A program made the translations under genes and the position numbers. Below the pieces are notes generated by a model. It was not told the DNA's origin and did no database searches. It saw only the letters and a list, made by a program, of their open reading frames with translations. DNA of 64,000 nucleotides, taken from contig QAOA01004437.1 in NCBI GenBank assembly GCA_003255065.1, forward strand, positions 1 to 64,000. The letters are read 5' to 3'. Positions 57,509 to 64,000 of this stretch are shown piece by piece. How positions within the stretch are numbered: position 1 is the first letter of the stretch; the number at the start of each line of letters is the position of its first letter. This DNA is from Cercis canadensis. Lineage: Eukaryota; Streptophyta; Magnoliopsida; Fabales; Fabaceae.

Positions 57509-60500
57509 CAGTGACGGATGAATAAAGAACTCAATAGGGGTGCCAAAAACAAAATAAAATTCTCATAATAATAAATAAAAATTCTTGATTCAAAGATTAA
57601 TACATACATTTATCGAAATTGAGCATGATGTTCTTTCATGTCATAAAATTCATCAATAATAGATTATGTATCAAATGTTTCAGCAATTCTTCTCTCAATA
57701 TAAGTGATCATAGAATCAGCAAGAAAATCATCTTCCATCTTATTTCTAAGCCTGCTTAGCAAAAAAATATGATATCTGACTAGTAGCAGTTGAAACAAGA
57801 AGAGTCAATATGAGGCGAATCAAATGATTTATCAAAGGATAAACCAAAGCCTTTTTAGTTCTAAATAATCCTTGGCATAACTCAGAAACTATTGACAAGT
57901 TCTTCAATTCAGGATGTCAGGGAACATCAAGCTCATAATGTTGCTTTCCATTTGAGATGCAACTTCTCTTGTTCTGTGAAATCATCAGGATAAAATCTAC
58001 CTGCTAACTAAAAAATATGGTCAACATTCAGCAACTTATAATTATCTTTTGGCTTCAAAGATGAACTAAGAGAAAGCATCTCTATTGTGTTGTCATTGAA
58101 CCTGCTATTAAGTTCTTGCAATTGTGTATCAATAGTAACAATGAACAAATTAATACGGTAATGGTGTTTTGTTGAGACATAATCAACATTTTTACAAAAT
58201 CTACCTCTTGTAGGAATGTAAGAACACTTCATATTAGGAATATCAATTTTCACGTTTCTCACCAAATAATATGATTTCTTTTAAAAAAATTCTCCCAGCC
58301 TGATTCCCTCATTCTTTGAAGCAAGAGTTTTGTAGTGGACACTAGATTCATTGCATTTAAGATATCTTGGTCCTTGCGTTGTAAAGCTTGGCAAAGATCA
58401 CGACTAACACCCAAGATGTCCCTCATAAGATGTAAAAGAAAGATGAAGTCAAATGATTTAATAGCATCTAAAGCTACATATGCATCACCACGAAGAGAAT
58501 AATTACCTTCTTTAGAGCTACTTTCAAGAACTTCACAAGTAGCATCAAACATGCATAACAAGCGTTGAATATAATTCAAATGAGAACCCCATCAAGTATC
58601 CCCTACTCACTTCAAAATGCCTATTTGATTAAGCGCAGTCCTGTTTCAATCTAATCATTATCAATCAAATTTGAAATGATAGTGGGTTGAGCACTCTTTA
58701 ACTGATCATGGCACTTGGGAGAAACAGTTACAACATTGACAATAGATGTTAACTTTGAGAAAAATTGATGAATAGGACTAACTTCTCTAGCAGCTGTAAC
58801 TAGTGCCAATTGCAAATCATAAGCAAGACAATGAAGATAATATGCATTAAGGGCATTCTTTCAAGAATAATGTTTGTAATCAATTCCACTCACCACGCAT
58901 ATTACTTGCTTCATCATAACCTTGACCTCGAAGATTTTGAATGCTAAGATTATTACGAGAAATAATAGACATTATTTCATTTTTCAAAGTCAAAGATGAA
59001 GTTTCTACAACATGAACAAGATCAAAGAATCTCTCTTGAATATACCCATCTTTGTCCACAAATCTCAAAACCACAGCCATTTGTTCTCTTTTGGACTCAT
59101 CCCATGCCTCATCAATAATAATGCAAAATTTAGAATCACCAATCTCTTCACGAATTGTAGCATGTACTCTTCGAGTAGAAATAGACAATATTCCCTTTTG
59201 AATGCTATGTGAGATATATTGAGCATTTCCAAGAGCATTATCAAGAACAACATTAGAAACATCTTGGTCATAAGATGGTAGAAGCTCAATCAACTCAATA
59301 AAATTTCCCCTATTCAATGATTCAAGACTTTTATCATAACCTCTAAATGCACATACTTGAAAGGTGAGTCATTGAACTGCATCAATGGAAGTCTTTAGTT
59401 GTAAACGATTATTTGCAATAATTTCTGCACTTTGCCTATGAAATACTTTGTCTATATGTTGGGATTGTGCCATCAAATCATCACAACATTTCACACAAAT
59501 ATTGTGTGGTGAATTGGGAGAAAATCCAACATGGCCTAGAAATGCACAATTCTTTCCATCATTTACTTTCTTCCAATTTTGAAACCCAACTTCTGAAAAT
59601 GCATTTTCCCCATCATTCCGACTACTAGAATTAAATTAGTACTAAACAAATAACAAGGTAAACAAAATGTTGCATTCTTTTCTGGTGAATATTCCAACCA
59701 ACTAGGAAATTGTTTATACCAAGAAGGTTGAAAACAACGACATTTCTTTTCTCCAGTTGCTAGAAATAAACACTCAGTAGGCTTATAAGATCTAGCAATT
59801 ATGTAAGCTCGACGAACTTTGTCTTGCTAATCAATAGGAAATGTCCAAATTGGGTCACGTAATCTAGGATCCTTTTCTAATGAAGAAACATCAACTTCTT
59901 TTTCTATTCTTGGAACTTTGAAAGTGGAATGATGTTGTTCATCATTAGTCAACTGAGTACTTGATATAGGAGAATAATGATCAACTTCAGGAGGTTGAAT
60001 AGATTTTCTCTTAAAATAACCACTGATAGTAGATGGTTTTCCCATTCTTAAAAATTTTCTTCTCCTATATTATCATGTATGATAGTAAAATTAATACATT
60101 TAACAACAACTAATGCACAAAAGTAAAATAAATTATTAGACATTATAAATAAGTTATACTTCAACTAGTTTTCTTATGTACAATTAACTTTATTGTAATC
60201 CCTAACAAATTAGAATAGGAAATAACGAATAACGAATAAAAAAACTAAAATAGTGTAAATTGAAAGAACATGAAAATAGAAAAAAAAAAAAAAAAGTAGT
60301 TACCAAAAGATTTGTCACTAGCTGCAAGTAGAGAAGCACACAAATCAAATAGTAATGACCTGGCTCCGATACATGGCTGCTTGTGAGTTGCGAATCGTTC
60401 TCAAAAGCCAGAATCCGTCTCAATCCTTCCCCTTTTGTTTTGTGTCTTTTATTGAGTAAAGACTAAAATCTAAAAACTTTTGCTGTTGTGCCACAATTTT

Positions 60501-60696
60501 TTTTTAAATTTTTTTTAATACTAAAGAGTGTCGGACCATTACTTAAAGAATTTTTTAATACTAACTAATTCGTGAAGAGTGAGTAAATTTTCAAAATTGA
60601 AGAAGTCTTTGGGGGGCCCACCTCAAGTACAAGGTTAACTATTTTACTAACTTACAAAAAAAAAAAAATTAAATGGCCCCCCACAATCCTTCGCTG
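57509..60696 (-). mobile_element. hAT transposon, ZMYM1-like (DUF4371) family
   Basis: One end starts CAGTGACGGAT and the other, read inverted, CAGCGAAGGATTGTGG, both close to the hAT-group consensus CAGTGGCGGA. The minus-strand coding is the TTF/ZMYM1-like transposase. Flanking octamers CCACTACC and CCGCCCTC match only partly, so the 8-bp duplication is not confirmed. The element lies between two glycine-rich coding stretches, as expected if it jumped into that gene. Confidence 0.8.
57590..60045 (-). pseudogene. hAT transposase, broken
   Basis: The frame starts MGKPSTISGYFKRKSIQPPE (60045). The DNA between contains the TTF-type zinc finger region (59500-59800) with stops. The DUF4371 segment spans 59317-58880 (CIIIDEAWDESKREQMAVVL; LRGQGYDEASNMRGEW). 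Parts of the central RNase H-like region lie at 58579-58008 (NYIQRLLCMFDATCEVLE). The dimerisation tail, RLRNKMEDDFLADSMITYIE, is near 57700-57760. Frameshifts and stops separate every section. The tail is also present, isolated, at 11138. Such elements excise and reinsert through a DDE-type nuclease. Confidence 0.8.
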
Positions 60697-60817
60697 CCGC
60701 CCTCCACCTACCACTTTTTCCACCAAATTCTGTAACATACCTGAATCCGAACCCGTATCCTAAACCGGTACACCCACCGCCTCCTTCTCCAACTCCACAA
60801 CACACTTTATTAGAGTT
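60697..60817 (-). pseudogene. Glycine-rich protein gene, upstream half
   Basis: The minus strand reads CCGVGEGGGGCTGLGYGFGF, then RYVTEFGGKSGRWRAA, and meets the hAT end. The composition is that of plant glycine-rich (cell-wall type) proteins. The start codon side is cut by the copia LTR at 60818. Two insertions therefore removed the gene's function. Confidence 0.5.
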
Positions 60818-61210
60818 TGTAAGCTGCGGAAGCAAGAATCATGAAGATATGGATTCTGCAGATAGATTATGCAGCAGAAACCATATCAGAAAGCAGAGAA
60901 ATTAAGCAAGAAAATGAGATACGAGAGAGAGAGAAGAGGAAGGGAAAGCTTCAGTAAAAGAAAGAGTAAAATGAATATTCTGAACTGTTGAATTCTCATT
61001 CACGTGTATCACACATATATAGCAACTGCCAGCTCAGCAAGGCAGTTGAATTAACAAACTAACTTTCTAAAATAATCTACTTAGCTGGCTAACCATGCTT
61101 AGCTGGATAACCACCTGAGTTACATTAACTATAGTCAACTAACTGCCTAACCACAGTTAACTAATAATGCCTAACTACCATCAAAGACCTCAACCTTCTT
61201 ACTTCTAACA
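60818..61210 (-). repeat. 3' LTR of copia element
   Basis: 393 bases; on the plus strand it begins TGTAAGCTGCGGAAGC and ends ACTTCTAACA. The polyprotein frame ends about 40 bases inside it, as is common in copia elements. A TATA-like ACACATATATAGCAACTG lies near 61010-61027. Confidence 0.85.
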
Positions 61211-64000
61211 TCCCCCCTCAAACTCAGGGGGCAGGGAAGCACAGTGAGTTTGTGACGATTAGCTTGAAAAGCCAAGGTTGAGAGTGGTTTAGTAAGGACA
61301 TCAGCAAGTTGATCAGCAGCCGGTATATGACAAAGAGTCAGCTCCTTATTGAGCACCTTGTCACGAATGAAGTGACAATCTATTTCAATATGTTTGGTCC
61401 TAGCATGCAACACAGGATTGGAGGCCAGAAAAGTAGCACTTAAGTTATCACACAGCAGCATTGGAGGGCGAGGCAAGCCAACATGCAATTCCTTAAGCAA
61501 AGACTGAATCCACTGAAGTTCTGCACTGGCATTGGCTAAGGCACGATACTCAGCCTCTGTACTGGACCTGGCAACAACTTTCTGCTTGCCAGAACACCAG
61601 GAAACAAGACTAGACCCAAGAAAGATAGCATGTCCACTGGTACTCTTCCTATCATCTGGACACCCTGCCCAATCTGAATCTGAGAAGGCAAGCAAGGTGG
61701 GTTGAGCAGTTCTGGAAAGAGTAATACCATAGGAGATAATGCCTTTGAGATAACGCAGCAGTCTTTTGGCAGCTTGCAAGTGAACATCAGTAGGCACACT
61801 CATAAACTGACAAAGTTTATTGACAGTGTAAGCGATATCTGGTCTAGTAAGGGTGCAGTATTGTAAGGCACCAACAATGCTCCTGTAAGTGGTAGGATCC
61901 TTGAGTGAGATACCTTCACTCTTAGAGAGGATATGTGAGCTGACCATAGGAGTGGCTACAGGCTTGGCATCACGAAGACCTGTCTTCTGCAGCAAGTCTA
62001 GAATGTACTTAGACTGAGACAGATGAAGATGCTGAGGAGACCAAGTTGTTTCAATCCCCAGAAAATAGTGTAACTGACCTAAATCTTTTAAAGCAAACAT
62101 GTGATTAAGTTCTTTAATCAATTTGCGAATAAAGAGGACATTGGAGCCAATGATGATGATATCATCAACATAGACTAACAGAAATACCACATGACCTGCA
62201 AAACGAAGCACAAAGAGGGAATTATCTGAGTAAGTGCAGAGAAAACCCCAAGCCAGGAGAGTTGTTTTCAACTTGGTGAACCAAGCTCGAGGAGCCTGCT
62301 TTAAACCATACAAGGCCTTTTTTAATTTGCAGACATGCTGAGGATATTGAGCATCTTCAAAGCCAGGAGGCTGCCTCATGTAGACTTCCTCATGTAAGTC
62401 ACCATTAAGGAAAGCATTATTGACATCTAACTGTTGAATATGCCAATTATAAGCCAAGGCCAGGGTAAGAATAATACGAATGGTTGCAGGTTTAACCACA
62501 GGACTGAAAGTGTCAAAATAATCCACCCCATAGGACTGTGTAAACCCTTGAGCAACTAACCTGGCCTTGTATCTTTCAATACTGCCATCTGCCTTATACT
62601 TGACCTTGTAAATCCATCTACAGCCCACAATATTCTTATGAGTAGGCCAAGGCACCAAATCCCAAGTGTGATTGAGATGTAAGGCCTTGATTTCAGCTGT
62701 CATGGCATCCACCCAGCAGGGAAACTGAAGTGCCTGCTTATAAGTAGAGGGTTCTGCAGAGAGAAGTGAATGTTGAGTGGTATAAGCCTTTGGCTTAAAA
62801 ATGCCATTCTGACTCCTAGTAACCATGCGTGAAGGAAGAGGCACATCTGGAATATCCTGAGGGACCTCAGACACAGAATCATGTGACTCAAGAGAAGCAG
62901 GAGATGCAGAACCAGAAGAGACAGGTGACTGTGAAGCTGAAGTACACTGAGTAGAGACAGTAGGCCTATCAGAAGTAACAGATGGAGAATGCCAAGCAGG
63001 AGTAGGAGGCAAGGAGACAGGAATGGAGCAATCTGAAACCATGGACTGAGAGGGTTGAGAGACTGGAGCTTTGAAAGGAAACACAGTCTCTACAAACACT
63101 ACATGACGAGAAATATAAATCCTCTTAGTGCTAGTGTCCATACACAGAAAACCCTTGTGTTTATTACTGTGTCCCAGAAAACAACAAGTAGCTGATCTGT
63201 TCTCAAGCTTATGAGCTCGATAGGGTCTAAGATATGGGAAGCAGAGACAACCAAAGGTCTTGACTTGAGTGAGGTCAGGAGATTTATGATATAGTAGTTC
63301 ATAGGGAGATTGAAATTGAAGGACTGCTGTAGGCATCCTGTTAATAAGCTGAACTGCTGTTTGAAAAGCAAAAGTCCAGTACTTAGCAGGCATTCCTGCA
63401 GTAATCAATAAGGATAATCCTGTCTCCACGATGTGGCGATTTTTTCTTTCAACTCGACCATTCTGCTGTGGAGTATGGGGGCAGGAGAACCTATGATGGA
63501 TACCTGATGCCTTAACCATCTGGTCAAAAGCTGCAAATTCCCCCCCAAAATCTGACTGAATGACTTTAATATTGGCTTCAAATTGAGTTTTAACCATAGC
63601 TTGAAACCTCAGAAACATGTCAAGAGTATCACTCTTGGACTGCAGTAAATAAATCCAAGAATATCGAGTACAGTCATCAATCAATAATAAGAAATAGCAG
63701 GCACCATTAACTGAACTACAAGAGGGAGAACCCCAGAGATCAGCATGCACTAAGTCAAAAGGCTTTATTGCTTTAGAATGTGACTGTACAAAAGGCAATT
63801 TATGGCTTTTAGCCAACTGACAAGAACTACAAATGGTAAGTTTATTGACAGTAAAACGAGCTAAACCATGTGCAGACATGATTTTATTTAGTACATCAAT
63901 GGAAGGATGACCTAATCTATTGTGCCAAAGTTGTAGCACAGAATTGGAGTTCTGTGGAGAGGAAACAAACGTTTGATAGGCTGCTATAGAAGGAGCAGAT
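61171..64000 (-). CDS. copia pol: integrase, reverse transcriptase, RNase H (partial)
   Basis: An uninterrupted frame of more than 940 codons enters from the right edge. It has the integrase zinc-binding LWHNRLGHPS..CSSCQ (about 63900-63820), the catalytic core FDLVHADLWG, VIQSDFGGEF and PQQNGRVERKNR (D, D and E), the copia RT with QLDVNNAFLNGDLHEEVYMR and the active site LLVYVDDIIIIGS (about 62150), and RNase H with SDSDWAGCPDDRKSTSG, STEAEYRAL and the end HIPAADQLADVLTKPL. All catalytic residues that I can check are present and there is no stop or frameshift, unlike every other element here. Reverse transcription and integration functions would be normal; activity depends on the gag-protease end that is not in the window. 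Confidence 0.93.
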   Translation of the reverse strand, partial: SAPSIAAYQTFVSSPQNSNSVLQLWHNRLGHPSIDVLNKIMSAHGLARFTVNKLTICSSCQLAKSHKLPFVQSHSKAIKPFDLVHADLWGSPSCSSVNGACYFLLLIDDCTRYSWIYLLQSKSDTLDMFLRFQAMVKTQFEANIKVIQSDFGGEFAAFDQMVKASGIHHRFSCPHTPQQNGRVERKNRHIVETGLSLLITAGMPAKYWTFAFQTAVQLINRMPTAVLQFQSPYELLYHKSPDLTQVKTFGCLCFPYLRPYRAHKLENRSATCCFLGHSNKHKGFLCMDTSTKRIYISRHVVFVETVFPFKAPVSQPSQSMVSDCSIPVSLPPTPAWHSPSVTSDRPTVSTQCTSASQSPVSSGSASPASLESHDSVSEVPQDIPDVPLPSRMVTRSQNGIFKPKAYTTQHSLLSAEPSTYKQALQFPCWVDAMTAEIKALHLNHTWDLVPWPTHKNIVGCRWIYKVKYKADGSIERYKARLVAQGFTQSYGVDYFDTFSPVVKPATIRIILTLALAYNWHIQQLDVNNAFLNGDLHEEVYMRQPPGFEDAQYPQHVCKLKKALYGLKQAPRAWFTKLKTTLLAWGFLCTYSDNSLFVLRFAGHVVFLLVYVDDIIIIGSNVLFIRKLIKELNHMFALKDLGQLHYFLGIETTWSPQHLHLSQSKYILDLLQKTGLRDAKPVATPMVSSHILSKSEGISLKDPTTYRSIVGALQYCTLTRPDIAYTVNKLCQFMSVPTDVHLQAAKRLLRYLKGIISYGITLSRTAQPTLLAFSDSDWAGCPDDRKSTSGHAIFLGSSLVSWCSGKQKVVARSSTEAEYRALANASAELQWIQSLLKELHVGLPRPPMLLCDNLSATFLASNPVLHARTKHIEIDCHFIRDKVLNKELTLCHIPAADQLADVLTKPLSTLAFQANRHKLTVLPCPLSLRGDVRSKKVEVFDGS

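Larger units (their letters stand above)
60818..64000 (-). mobile_element. Ty1/copia element, long open pol, runs off the window
   Basis: The 3' LTR is 60818-61210. On the minus strand the polypurine tract TTTGAGGGGGGA comes just before the LTR start TGTTAGAAGTAAGAAGG. The coding region is open from the window edge to 61171. The 5' LTR, gag and protease lie outside. The flank GAGTT at 60813-60817 would be the target duplication, testable only with the other end. Confidence 0.9.

Noticed and set aside
1..64000. Endogenous pararetrovirus or other integrated viral sequence
   Set aside because: Every reverse transcriptase and gag-like region seen fits copia, gypsy or LINE; no movement protein or viral coat-protein gene was recognised.
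1..64000. tRNA, rRNA or snRNA genes
   Set aside because: No cloverleaf-like gene with A and B boxes or rRNA core was recognised; only tRNA-complementary primer sites of retroelements were seen. A dedicated scan would be decisive.

Overview
The window is nuclear DNA from a eudicot plant. Introns are GT..AG, host-type genes are present (a two-exon CYP71-like cytochrome P450, EIX/Cf-type LRR receptor-like protein relics, an AFC/LAMMER kinase relic, a glycine-rich protein relic), and most of the rest is plant transposable elements. I cannot name the species. No organellar, bacterial or viral replicon genes, rRNA, tRNA or CRISPR arrays were seen.

Layout. 1-3764: remnants, then a rearranged tandem copy of a Ty1/copia deletion derivative, cut at 2475 by a partial LTR. 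3765-11137: an Athila-like Ty3/gypsy element on the minus strand with two LTRs and gag-protease but no reverse transcriptase or integrase. 11138-13200: hAT relics, including a complete 398-bp hAT MITE with an 8-bp target duplication. 13960-14870: a small, apparently intact gene for a secreted proline-rich 63-residue protein, with duplicated upstream DNA. 16660-19850: a decayed cluster of LRR receptor-like protein copies, one turned into a 62-bp tandem array. 20021-27072: a Mutator-like (MULE) transposase relic split by a copia element (21275-26501). 29494-43724: a plant L1-type LINE split first by a copia element (34061-39256, TSD CTAGA) and again by a 2.78-kb solo LTR (39644-42421, TSD AGTCC).

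44180-45829 (minus): the one large host gene that looks intact, a 520-residue P450, followed by pieces of a tandem P450 pseudogene (46797-48030). 48187-52088: a rearranged copia element whose upstream LTR carries a foldback MITE with a 9-bp TSD. 52183-53249: a LAMMER/AFC kinase pseudogene. 53255-56019: a solo LTR (TSD TTTAC) containing a second solo LTR (54464-55766, TSD CTAAC). 56522-57394: a third solo LTR (TSD ATTCT). 57509-60696: a ZMYM1-like hAT transposon lying between two halves of a glycine-rich protein gene. 60818-64000: a copia element with a long open integrase-RT-RNase H frame that runs off the window.

The main content is therefore a stack of nested insertions whose order can be read from target duplications. 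The probable working host genes are the P450 and, less certainly, the proline-rich peptide gene. Several single-N gaps sit between near-identical neighbouring blocks and look like assembly joins. I found no convincing new defence or metabolic system; the most unusual items are the small secreted peptide locus, the 62-bp array made from LRR coding DNA, the tandem copia derivative and the gag-only Athila-like element.
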